22,224 nt of DNA from NCBI GenBank assembly GCA_964636895.1, contig CAZWUW010000049.1, positions 1 to 22,224 on the forward strand. The letters are read 5' to 3'. The stretch's first letter is position 1. Each line of letters starts with the position of its first letter. Positions 1 through 7,329 of the stretch are shown here, in pieces. Below the pieces are notes generated by a model, which was not told the origin of the DNA, did no database searches, and saw nothing but the letters and a program-made list of their open reading frames with translations. The position numbers were made by a program, and so were the translations under genes. This stretch comes from CAZWUW01 sp964636895 (GTDB lineage Bacteria; Bacillota; Thermincolia; Thermincolales; CAZWUW01).

Positions 1-27
1 CTCTTGTTCTCTTTCTGCTGTTGCCAT
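1..27 (-). CDS. 5' end of a leftward gene, product unknown (partial)
   Basis: Nine codons are visible, reading M-A-T-A-E-R-E-Q-E, before the window ends. The start is supported by a strong AAGGAGG ribosome binding site at 37-43, nine bases from the ATG at 27-25. The gene is divergent from the XRE regulator cluster, an arrangement common when a regulator controls its neighbour. Nine residues are too few to name a product. A methyltransferase or other partner of the corrinoid protein is a guess from context only. Confidence 0.6.
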
Positions 28-483
28 CTGATAATTCCTCCTTAAAAATTTATATCCTTAATTCATAAGAACCCCACTCTACCGGTTAACCAAAAACAAC
101 TTTCCACCTCCCCGAGCAGCATAATTCTGGAAATCGGTTTACTCCACATTCACTAATACTAAATGGCCAGTTAAAAATAAAGGATTTGATACCGTGGGTG
201 AGACTCACCAGTGTTCTTGAATACATTATAATATCTTTAACCGTCATCTTAAAGTACAATTTTCTGAACGGTCATGTTTTCACCCTTAATGGTAAATAAT
301 AAGCGCCTAGTGGTTTAAGCGGTTAAATAATGTTTCACTTTTACTAATGGCCGCATAGCACAAACTGCTATACCATTAATGATACATGCTTCACGGGATT
401 CTCGTCTTTTTTCTTTTCAGCCGGCCAATATTATGGTAGAATGGGTTTTAACATATACTAATGCTATTAGGTGGGTGATAACT
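28..483. promoter_or_regulatory. Divergent intergenic region with inverted repeats
   Basis: This 456-base AT-rich region separates the leftward partial gene from the XRE regulator and must hold promoters for both. It contains a TATAAT hexamer at 227-232 with no convincing -35 box. A perfect 6-bp-arm palindrome, GGTGAG-A-CTCACC, lies at 197-209. A two-part inverted repeat lies at 345-378, with outer arms TAATGG/CCATTA and inner arms TAGCA/TGCTA. A TATACT hexamer lies at 454-459, close to the regulator's ribosome binding site. These are candidate operators, and none is proven. Confidence 0.4.
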
Positions 484-1257
484 ATGTCTTTTGGCGCTAA
501 AATCAGAGAATTCCGCAGCGAACGCGGCATAACACTGACTGCACTGGCAAAAAAACTTGACGTTTCACCTTCTTTCCTAAGCGCCGTGGAACGGGATATC
601 AAAAAACCGTCCCTGATTATGTTAAAAAAGATCAGCGCCCATTTGAATATTTCCCTGTCGTATTTAATGACAGATTCCGGAGAAAATACTGTTACCGGTG
701 ATAAACTCAGAAACATCCGCAAAGGGCGGGGATTAAGCGTTGAAGACCTGGCGGAACTAAGCGAAGTATCGGCCGAGGATATCCTAAACATCGAAAAAAA
801 TATTATCAAAGCCAGCCTGGAGCACTTGGAAAAAATCTCCACCGCATTAAATGTAACTATCCGTTACTTTGTCGAAAGAAAATCCCATATGACAAACATG
901 GGTGACAAAATCAGAGCACTGCGGGAAAAAATGGAGTTGTCTCAGGCACAGTTAGCAAGTTCCGCCAATATTTCACCAGGGTTAGTCAGCCAAATTGAAA
1001 ATAACATCACTATGCCCTCCCTAGAAACATTGGATAAAATCGCCGATTGCCTGGACGTGGAAACATCTTATTTTCTTATTGATACTAACAGTACCTCCCA
1101 ATACCTATCTAGTTTGAGTCCCGAACTGGTATCGCTGCTCAGCGACCCCAAGGTACAGGCAATCCTTACAGCCGTCAGGGATTTGGAGCCCGGTGAACTA
1201 AAATTCATTCTGAACTTTTTAGATTTTTTCAAAATTAACCGTAAAGTATTATCCTAA
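484..1257 (+). CDS. Transcriptional regulator with three tandem XRE/Cro-C1 HTH domains
   Basis: The 257-residue cytoplasmic protein consists almost entirely of three consecutive XRE-type helix-turn-helix domains, at about residues 4-61, 72-129 and 139-198. Each shows the family pattern, for example G-x-K-I-R-x-x-R, an S-x-x-x-L-A-x-x-x-x-V/I-S turn, and a closing P-S-L-x-x-L-x-K-I-A. Domain 3 (S-Q-A-Q-L-A...S-P-G-L-V-S-Q-I-E) is closest to consensus. Domain 2 is diverged in its recognition helix. A helical tail of about 55 residues follows. The ATG at 484 is preferred over the in-frame ATG at 379 because AGGTGG at 469-474 precedes it and the first 35 codons of the longer frame look non-coding. 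The corrinoid gene begins 27 bases downstream, so the regulator probably controls this cluster. The effector is unknown. XRE proteins usually carry one such domain, so three is unusual. Confidence 0.9.
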   Translation: MSFGAKIREFRSERGITLTALAKKLDVSPSFLSAVERDIKKPSLIMLKKISAHLNISLSYLMTDSGENTVTGDKLRNIRKGRGLSVEDLAELSEVSAEDILNIEKNIIKASLEHLEKISTALNVTIRYFVERKSHMTNMGDKIRALREKMELSQAQLASSANISPGLVSQIENNITMPSLETLDKIADCLDVETSYFLIDTNSTSQYLSSLSPELVSLLSDPKVQAILTAVRDLEPGELKFILNFLDFFKINRKVLS

Positions 1258-1284
1258 ATAAGTCCGCGTGGGGAGGGAAATGCT

Positions 1285-1962
1285 ATGTCGCAAAACCGGG
1301 AAGCCCCTCTTTTAGAGCTTCTGAAGCAAGCTGTAATTGATTTTGAAACCAAAAATTTAGTTGCCTTATGCCAGGAATACCTGGAGCTCGGTCTGGATGC
1401 CAACAAGGCGGTGTTTGATGGTTTAATTCCGGGGATGCTGGAGGTTGGCCGATTATATGAGGAACAGGTCTACTTTATCCCCGAAATGCTCTTGTGTGCA
1501 GAAACTCTTTATACCGGACTGGGACTATTTCAACCCCACATGACCTCAAGCATACAGGATGGCAAAGGTAAAATACTGATTGGCGTAGTTGAGGGCGATG
1601 TTCATGATATTGGCAAGAACCTTGTGAAGCTAATGTTTGATATATCCGGCTACAATGTTATTGACCTTGGCCGCGATGTGCCCATGGATACTTTTCTGAA
1701 AAAAGCCCTGGATGAACATGTTGACTTGGTCTGCATGTCGTCTATGATGTCAACCACCATGTATGAAATGAAAGGCCTGATTAAGCGGTTAAAAGAAAAG
1801 AAACCGGATTTGCTGGTAATGATTGGCGGCTCACCAGTAACTAAGTTGCATGCCATTAAATGGCAGGCGGACGGCTATGCTCCTGATGCCCAAAAGGCAT
1901 TAGCCATGGTACAGCAACTGCTTATTACCGCTAAAATGATTAATGAGAGCAGAAACTCGTAG
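1285..1962 (+). CDS. Cobalamin (corrinoid)-binding methyltransferase partner protein, MtaC/MtbC/MttC type
   Basis: The 225-residue protein has the two-part form of corrinoid proteins that shuttle methyl groups in methylotrophic and O-demethylating anaerobes. A helical cap domain spans about residues 5-88 and a Rossmann-like B12-binding domain about 95-215. The cobalt-ligand signature D-V-H-D-I-G lies at 105-110, with His107 as the expected lower axial ligand. The S-S-M-M-S-T-T segment (152-158) and G-G-S-P (181-184) line the nucleotide-tail pocket in this family. The length is normal. A GGGAGGG ribosome binding site at 1271-1277 supports the start. In known systems such a protein takes a methyl group from a substrate-specific methyltransferase and passes it to a second one acting on tetrahydrofolate or coenzyme M. 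Neither enzyme is encoded here, so the substrate (methanol, methylamine, methoxyaromatic or glycine betaine) cannot be stated. Confidence 0.93.
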   Translation: MSQNREAPLLELLKQAVIDFETKNLVALCQEYLELGLDANKAVFDGLIPGMLEVGRLYEEQVYFIPEMLLCAETLYTGLGLFQPHMTSSIQDGKGKILIGVVEGDVHDIGKNLVKLMFDISGYNVIDLGRDVPMDTFLKKALDEHVDLVCMSSMMSTTMYEMKGLIKRLKEKKPDLLVMIGGSPVTKLHAIKWQADGYAPDAQKALAMVQQLLITAKMINESRNS

Positions 1963-1993
1963 TGATAGCGATGGACTGGGGGGAGGGAAAATC

Positions 1994-2323
1994 GTGACAA
2001 AAGTACGCATTACCGCAGGCGCCTGCGGTTATACCGCTGTTGTTAAGATACAGTCCCTGGACAAAAAAAAAGTTCATATCAATATAATTACTGCCTGCCG
2101 GATGCTGCAGTGCTTTAATGAAGAATTGGGTGTAGTCGACTGGACAAAAGGAGTTTTTGACCGGTTTTGCGACTCTATAATTTACAAAACCGCCCATGAA
2201 ACCTTGAAGCATACGGACTGTCCGGTGCCAATGGCTATAATTAAGGCTATCCAGGTGGAAATTAAAGGTTCTGTTGCCAAGGATGTAAATATGAAATTTG
2301 AAAAGGATGAAATAACTAACTGA
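1994..2323 (+). CDS. Small cysteine-containing protein, DUF6951-like, companion of corrinoid proteins
   Basis: The 109-residue soluble protein starts at GTG 1994, preceded by GGGAGGG at 1981-1987. The upstream in-frame ATG at 1943 overlaps the corrinoid gene and lacks such a site. Five cysteines lie at residues 11, 35, 40, 59 and 76, within an A-G-A-C-G turn near the N-terminus, a C-x4-C pair, and an H-T-D-C-P-V-P-M-A-I-I-K-A-I segment. From memory this pattern matches the uncharacterised DUF6951 family, but the assignment was not checked. There is no signal peptide or membrane segment. It is the last gene of the cluster, 31 bases after the corrinoid gene and followed by a terminator. The spaced cysteines could bind a metal or Fe-S cluster, and the context suggests an accessory role in corrinoid-dependent methyl transfer. 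Both ideas are inference. Confidence 0.75.
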   Translation: MTKVRITAGACGYTAVVKIQSLDKKKVHINIITACRMLQCFNEELGVVDWTKGVFDRFCDSIIYKTAHETLKHTDCPVPMAIIKAIQVEIKGSVAKDVNMKFEKDEITN

Positions 2324-2387
2324 AGAGCCAGCAAATATGGCGTATGTAAAGTAATCAGCATTGCCGAAACCCGGCAGTGAAGTGAAC

Positions 2388-2425
2388 ACCCCTGGGGTAC
2401 CATTACCTCAGGGTTTTCTTGTTGT
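2388..2425 (+). terminator. Rho-independent terminator of the XRE-corrinoid cluster
   Basis: ACCCCTGGGGTA (2388-2399) pairs with TACCTCAGGGT (2404-2414) around the loop CCAT, with one bulged C and one G-U pair. The T-rich run TTTTCTTGTTGTT follows. It lies about 65 bases after the stop of the DUF6951-like gene and separates this cluster from the giant genes. Confidence 0.85.
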
Positions 2426-2645
2426 TCTCCCCCTTAATAGTTGCAATGGCTGGCAGACATTTTTCTGCCGCGGGCCGCTCCAGAGTCACAAGCAAGGACA
2501 AATGGAGCATTCAGTCATTTTTTGGAAGAATCGAACATTTTATAGAAAATTTAACCATTTTAGCAGGAAAGCATGGTGCTGCCACGAATATATCAAGTAC
2601 ATAATATTACGCAAAAAACCTTAAAAATGAAAGAAGGAGCAGACT
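2426..2645 (+). promoter_or_regulatory. Leader region of the giant-gene pair
   Basis: These 220 bases lie between the terminator and the first giant gene, so the pair's promoter should be here. I see no convincing -35/-10 pair. A 6-bp inverted repeat GGCAGA/TCTGCC lies at 2452-2469, and the 3' half is AT-rich. AAGGAG at 2634-2639 is the ribosome binding site for the ATG at 2646. Short open frames in this stretch have no coding character. Confidence 0.4.
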
Positions 2646-5600
2646 ATGTTCAATCGCCTGAACCTTGCGGCTTTACGTGAAAACCTGATGCCGCGCGCCC
2701 CCCGGCAGGACGTTACACTACGTCAGTTGGCAGATGCGCCGAATACGTTATTTCTGTCCCGCCGCCAGATGCTTAAACTGACTGGGATGGCCGCCGTTGG
2801 TACGGTTACCGGCCTGAAAACTACTGATCAGGGCCCCTTTGAAATCACGGAAAGCCGGGGACGTATTGCCTTCAAACTTGGCGGTCGGGAAAAGTGGATT
2901 ATTGACACCCGCCGCTTCGGTGGTGCCCCTAAAATCAAATTTGAGAAGAGCGAAAAACACATTTTTCTTGAACTTAGCGGCGCTAAATACCCCGGCACCG
3001 ACCTGCCGGCAGATCTGGTCTGTGAACTGCGCCCCGGCATAGTTAACTGGTGGATGACGCTGCGCCTGGCGCTAGGTGATTTCACCAGTGAAATGCCCTT
3101 CGAAAGCTGGCTGGCCGGCGCGGAACCGGCCCGTTCCAAGGTGCGCATGAATTCCACCCTCTGCAGTTTGGGAACTGCTGCCGGCATAGTATTGTCCGGT
3201 AAGGCCGAAGCGGAGTTTTATCCGGACTGGCTGCTCCGGCTGACCGGTACCAAAATAGCCGGCATTGCCGGTATCGGGCCTGAGTTATTAGCAGATTCCG
3301 TCACCATTTCCCTGTTAACCGGGGACAAACCGACCATTATGCAAAAGCCCGCAGCTAAACGAACCCTAATCGAGATCAACCGGGGCGACCAGCACTGGCC
3401 GCTGGAGCCGCATCTGGCAGCGCAGGACGGCGGAAGAATAGTTGCCTCCGGTAGCTCCTTTGACACTGTTAATGTGGAAGCCGGTGAAAGTAAGACCGGT
3501 CAGGTATACCACGCGCTGGTGGCTGTATCTGATGATGATGCACCGCGACTTGCTTTCCGGCCGGGTTCCGTCCTCCCCGACCGGGCGGAGCAGCCCTTTG
3601 ACCTGCCGCTGCGCAAAGCCCGGTACGCTATCGCCTTTGACCCCGCCGGCGAAGAGTCCGCCTTGCTGGCAGAATACGCCCAAGAACCGGTTTGGCTGTC
3701 CATGGACAGTTATAGCTTACAGATAGGTGATGCCCCCGGCACCGTTTCATTTGAACTGCTCGGCAGGAACGGCAAGGTTGTGCAGGGCTACTGCGCACCG
3801 GCCCTATTAGGTATGACTGCCCCGCTGCCTGACGCAATTGCGGAAACAGCACGGTTTAAAGAAGATGCCCGCATTACTCTGATGGCAATTGGCAACCCTG
3901 CCGACAAGGCCAATCATGTTAACATTAATAAAACTCCCATCAATCTGCCGGACCATTTTTATGTGCCGGTAATCCGACCTAAGGACCTGCTCGTGCTAAC
4001 CTTTGAATTTATCAACCTCAGACTTCAGGGGGCTAGCCTTAGCCGGGCAAACACCAATAATCCTGCATACATCGTTGTCCACTTCCCACCACAAAGCATT
4101 GCCGAAGAAGCTATCTATGAAACGGCTGAGGGTTATAAACAACCGGATACATACCCGGAAAATACCAGGAATGAATCCACATCTACTACCTCGGATAAAT
4201 TATCAAACTACATGCCACCGGTGCAGTCACGCATATCCGGCCCCAGCCGGTTGGCCTTTTTGGTGCCGCCGGCGACCAAGCCGATCCCATATACTTTAAA
4301 GGATCTGCTGGATTGGACAAAGCTTCAACCCAGCGTAGCTCTTAATGCCCGGCCGCCCGAAGCTGACTGGGTGTCCGCCGAATTAAGTGTCCTGCAATTT
4401 GGTGCGGCATCGTCGGACTGGTTTAATAAAGTGGCTGAGGCCAATCTGAAAGACCAAAAACGCCTGCACGCCCCGATAATACCAGGGCCACCGGTTCCTT
4501 CAGGCCCGGCTAAATCAGGGCTGTCGGCCGGGTTAATCCGACCGGTACGGGCAACATCAATTAGGGGGCCTCTCCGCCCAATCACTCCTATTGCTCCTGT
4601 TACACCGCCCACTGTGGGCAGAGACGTATATACGCCTCCTACAAAGCCGGGAATTATCCCACTTCCAGATATTAAACCCCAACTGCCCGAACAGGATATT
4701 GAACTAGAACAGCCTGTATTGGATATAACGCCTGGGTTGCAGTTACCGGCTTTACTTGGCGCCATAACTGAGCCTGCGCCCCATGAAACCGCTATCGAAA
4801 TGCCTTACCGGCTTATTCTTTCCCCGCATCAGGGAGGGGCCTGGAAACACTCTGCGGAACCGGTCAACCACAATAATCCGGCCGAACCGGTGGAGCTCTG
4901 GCATACCAGACTGGCGGTCAAAGACGACCAAGGCAAGATTGACGAAAATAACAAGCAGCTGCGGACTTTGCGAGCGATTTGGTCGCCAGACTATGTGGCT
5001 CCGAAACAGGGACCGGCACCACTGCATCTTACCAATCCTTTTAAACCCTTCCGCATGTCCCTTGATGCCCGGGACCGCCATGAAATTGTCCGGCTGACGT
5101 CAGACTTTAGTATTAAAAATTATAAGCCGCTGCCTATTGAGGCGGAACGGTTTATGCTTACTTCGCTCGGTTCCTGGATGCATACCCGGGGCGCCTGGCA
5201 TCCTCCGGACAATTCCGAGCTGGAAATTGAAGCATGGCAACACAGGGCCACCATGGGCCGGGACCACTTTGTGCGGGTGGTATACCGGGGTTATCTTTTC
5301 CCCTTTGGCCACCGCGCTTCCCTAATCAAGGTTACAGAACGAAAGTTTCAGCATTATGATGTCTGGGGTAGCCCGTCCGCGCGCACCGCTTACCTGCGCC
5401 AGCGCATGTATATTGTTGTACGGGAACCGGAAAAACTTTACCCCAAGGGCGATGATACGCGCAGCAGACAAATCCCCTTCAGGCGTGTTTTACTTAAAAC
5501 TGCAGTTACCCCGGCCCTGAACCCACCCGAGCAGAGTGCCGTCAGCTCATATGGCCAGCAAGCCTTTTTACCCCGGGTGGGAGACCAAAATTTTCTTTTT

Positions 5601-7313
5601 CAATTGGTGGCACAAGACTGGGATGGACGGTTAAGTGAGTTTTCCGCCCCGCTGATCTTTGTCGGCAAACAGTATGCTGCTGATAAAGCGGTCCTGGAAA
5701 ACGTCTACGGAAAATACAAAAGCGTCGGCAAATGTGATTTTTTCGGGCAGAAAGTAACTTATGCCCCCCGTACGGAAAAATTTATGACAGATAATACCAC
5801 CATGGAAACAGCCGCCATAACTTTTGGTGCCGAGATCCCGACGGAAAGCTTCCCGCCAGGGCAGCCCGGGTTTTTCCCCACCCTTGTTGAGGCAGAAGTT
5901 CGCCTGCCGGCAGTGGCCCAGTTAACCGGTGCCGCCGCCGATAATGTGAAATTCAGCTTACATAAAGCTTATCTCCATTCAGGCTTTAATGACAATAACA
6001 AAGGTAGTGTGTTTGCTGAACTGAAGGGAGAAAAACCGGCAATTGCTTTCGGTTCCGAAAAAACAGGCGCGTTGGTAAAGCCTAACATGGCCATAAACGG
6101 AATATCCCGGGCTTACGGACCGGTTGGCGGAGACCTGAGTGACCTGGTTGACGGCTTCTTTAAGCCCTCCAAAGATTTCTTCAGCATTGATGCCAAGCTT
6201 TTTGGCGGCATCACTTTGCAGAGCATCCTGCCGGATATCCCCCTGGGCGATATTGCCGCCGATGGTCTGACCAAAGTGCCAAGTTTTAACATCCGTTATG
6301 AATACGCTCCCGGGGACACGCTATTGCAAACACCTACTGCTTCAATTATTGATTATAAATGGGCGCCCAAACTCAAGTCTAACGGTGTATTTAAAGCCGA
6401 TGAAGCGACTATGGAAATTACGGCGGAGCTGCGCAAAAACCTCAGCAAGGCAGAGTCATCTCTCGAGGTTAAAACTAAGCTGCAAAATTTCCGGTTGGAC
6501 TTTGAGAACTTACTGTTCGTGGACTTTACCGGACTTACTCATCATGCCAAAAGCGGTCGTAAGGACGACATCGACGTCAAAATAAACGAAGTAGGCTTCG
6601 CCGGCGATTTGGCCTTTTTAAATGACCTTTCACGATTCCTCAACAAATCAAGCGATAACGGTCCATATTTGGACATCCAGCCCGGCGGCATCCAAGTGGG
6701 TTACACCCTGCCCATTCCGCCACTCACCTTGGGCATGTTCAGTCTACAAAACATCGCCCTGGGTGTCAGGCTGGCCGTTCCCTTCACCGACAAGGCAATG
6801 AGCCTGCAATTTAGTTTCTGCAGCCCGGAAAATCCATTTTTACTGACCGTGGGTGCTTTTGGCGGCGGCGGCTATTTTCAAATCACCTTTAACCCCAGCG
6901 GCGTGGAAAAGCTGGCCGTAGCTCTGGAATTTGGCGCCTGTTTATCGCTGAACATTGGCGGACTGGCCAGCGGCAGCATTTATGCCATGGGCGGCATAAG
7001 CTATAGTTTTGATCAAACCACCCAACAGGCAAAAATTGCCGCTTACCTGCGCATGGGCGGTTCGTTAAACGTCCTGGGTCTGATTACCGTTTCCGTTGAG
7101 TTTTTCCTGCAGCTGCAATACGAGTCCAAGTCCGCCCTTTCACCGGTAGCGAAGCTGCGCGGAATAGCCACGCTAACCGTAAAAATTGATATTTTCTTAT
7201 TTGAAAAAACTGTGCGACTGACCGTAGAACGGGAGTTTATCGGCGGCGACCCCAAGTTTACGGAAGTTATCGGGCCGGACCACTGGAACCAATATTGCGA
7301 CGCTTTTGCGTGA
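2646..7313 (+). CDS. Giant protein of unknown function with Tat-like motif, proline-rich hinge and glycine/beta-rich C-terminus
   Basis: This intact 1555-residue frame starts at an ATG with AAGGAG six bases upstream. A twin-arginine-like motif S-R-R-Q-M-L-K lies at 38-44, followed by a short weakly hydrophobic stretch (45-57). It could direct Tat export of a folded protein, although the hydrophobic core is short and no clear cleavage site follows. Residues about 58-600 look beta-rich, with a recognisable segment V-V-H-F-P-P-Q-S-I-A-E-E-A near 475-490. Residues about 608-705 are a proline-rich linker. The second half contains G-R-D-H-F-V-R-V-V-Y-R-G-Y-L-F-P near 870. The C-terminus (about 1330-1520) has alternating polar and hydrophobic, glycine-rich stretches such as G-A-F-G-G-G-G-Y-F. 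From memory, similar large hypothetical proteins occur in Actinobacteria and Myxobacteria. No catalytic motif or named domain is recognised. The next gene's ribosome binding site begins at this gene's stop codon, so the two are surely cotranscribed. Confidence 0.85.
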   Translation: MFNRLNLAALRENLMPRAPRQDVTLRQLADAPNTLFLSRRQMLKLTGMAAVGTVTGLKTTDQGPFEITESRGRIAFKLGGREKWIIDTRRFGGAPKIKFEKSEKHIFLELSGAKYPGTDLPADLVCELRPGIVNWWMTLRLALGDFTSEMPFESWLAGAEPARSKVRMNSTLCSLGTAAGIVLSGKAEAEFYPDWLLRLTGTKIAGIAGIGPELLADSVTISLLTGDKPTIMQKPAAKRTLIEINRGDQHWPLEPHLAAQDGGRIVASGSSFDTVNVEAGESKTGQVYHALVAVSDDDAPRLAFRPGSVLPDRAEQPFDLPLRKARYAIAFDPAGEESALLAEYAQEPVWLSMDSYSLQIGDAPGTVSFELLGRNGKVVQGYCAPALLGMTAPLPDAIAETARFKEDARITLMAIGNPADKANHVNINKTPINLPDHFYVPVIRPKDLLVLTFEFINLRLQGASLSRANTNNPAYIVVHFPPQSIAEEAIYETAEGYKQPDTYPENTRNESTSTTSDKLSNYMPPVQSRISGPSRLAFLVPPATKPIPYTLKDLLDWTKLQPSVALNARPPEADWVSAELSVLQFGAASSDWFNKVAEANLKDQKRLHAPIIPGPPVPSGPAKSGLSAGLIRPVRATSIRGPLRPITPIAPVTPPTVGRDVYTPPTKPGIIPLPDIKPQLPEQDIELEQPVLDITPGLQLPALLGAITEPAPHETAIEMPYRLILSPHQGGAWKHSAEPVNHNNPAEPVELWHTRLAVKDDQGKIDENNKQLRTLRAIWSPDYVAPKQGPAPLHLTNPFKPFRMSLDARDRHEIVRLTSDFSIKNYKPLPIEAERFMLTSLGSWMHTRGAWHPPDNSELEIEAWQHRATMGRDHFVRVVYRGYLFPFGHRASLIKVTERKFQHYDVWGSPSARTAYLRQRMYIVVREPEKLYPKGDDTRSRQIPFRRVLLKTAVTPALNPPEQSAVSSYGQQAFLPRVGDQNFLFQLVAQDWDGRLSEFSAPLIFVGKQYAADKAVLENVYGKYKSVGKCDFFGQKVTYAPRTEKFMTDNTTMETAAITFGAEIPTESFPPGQPGFFPTLVEAEVRLPAVAQLTGAAADNVKFSLHKAYLHSGFNDNNKGSVFAELKGEKPAIAFGSEKTGALVKPNMAINGISRAYGPVGGDLSDLVDGFFKPSKDFFSIDAKLFGGITLQSILPDIPLGDIAADGLTKVPSFNIRYEYAPGDTLLQTPTASIIDYKWAPKLKSNGVFKADEATMEITAELRKNLSKAESSLEVKTKLQNFRLDFENLLFVDFTGLTHHAKSGRKDDIDVKINEVGFAGDLAFLNDLSRFLNKSSDNGPYLDIQPGGIQVGYTLPIPPLTLGMFSLQNIALGVRLAVPFTDKAMSLQFSFCSPENPFLLTVGAFGGGGYFQITFNPSGVEKLAVALEFGACLSLNIGGLASGSIYAMGGISYSFDQTTQQAKIAAYLRMGGSLNVLGLITVSVEFFLQLQYESKSALSPVAKLRGIATLTVKIDIFLFEKTVRLTVEREFIGGDPKFTEVIGPDHWNQYCDAFA

Positions 7314-7329
7314 AAGGAGGCTTAAATCC

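Noticed and set aside
379..483. N-terminal extension of the XRE regulator from ATG 379
   Set aside because: It has no ribosome binding site, the 35 codons look non-coding, and they overlap an inverted repeat. ATG 484 has AGGTGG at good spacing.
1940..2389. Leftward frame antisense to the corrinoid companion gene
   Set aside because: It is a shadow of the DUF6951-like gene with no ribosome binding site, and it overlaps the terminator.
2361..2624. Short rightward frames in the giant-gene leader
   Set aside because: They run through the terminator hairpin, lack ribosome binding sites and have no protein-like composition.
4325..4765. Leftward 146-codon frame
   Set aside because: It is the antisense of the proline-rich hinge. 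The Gly-rich composition is a by-product of the Pro codons on the other strand.
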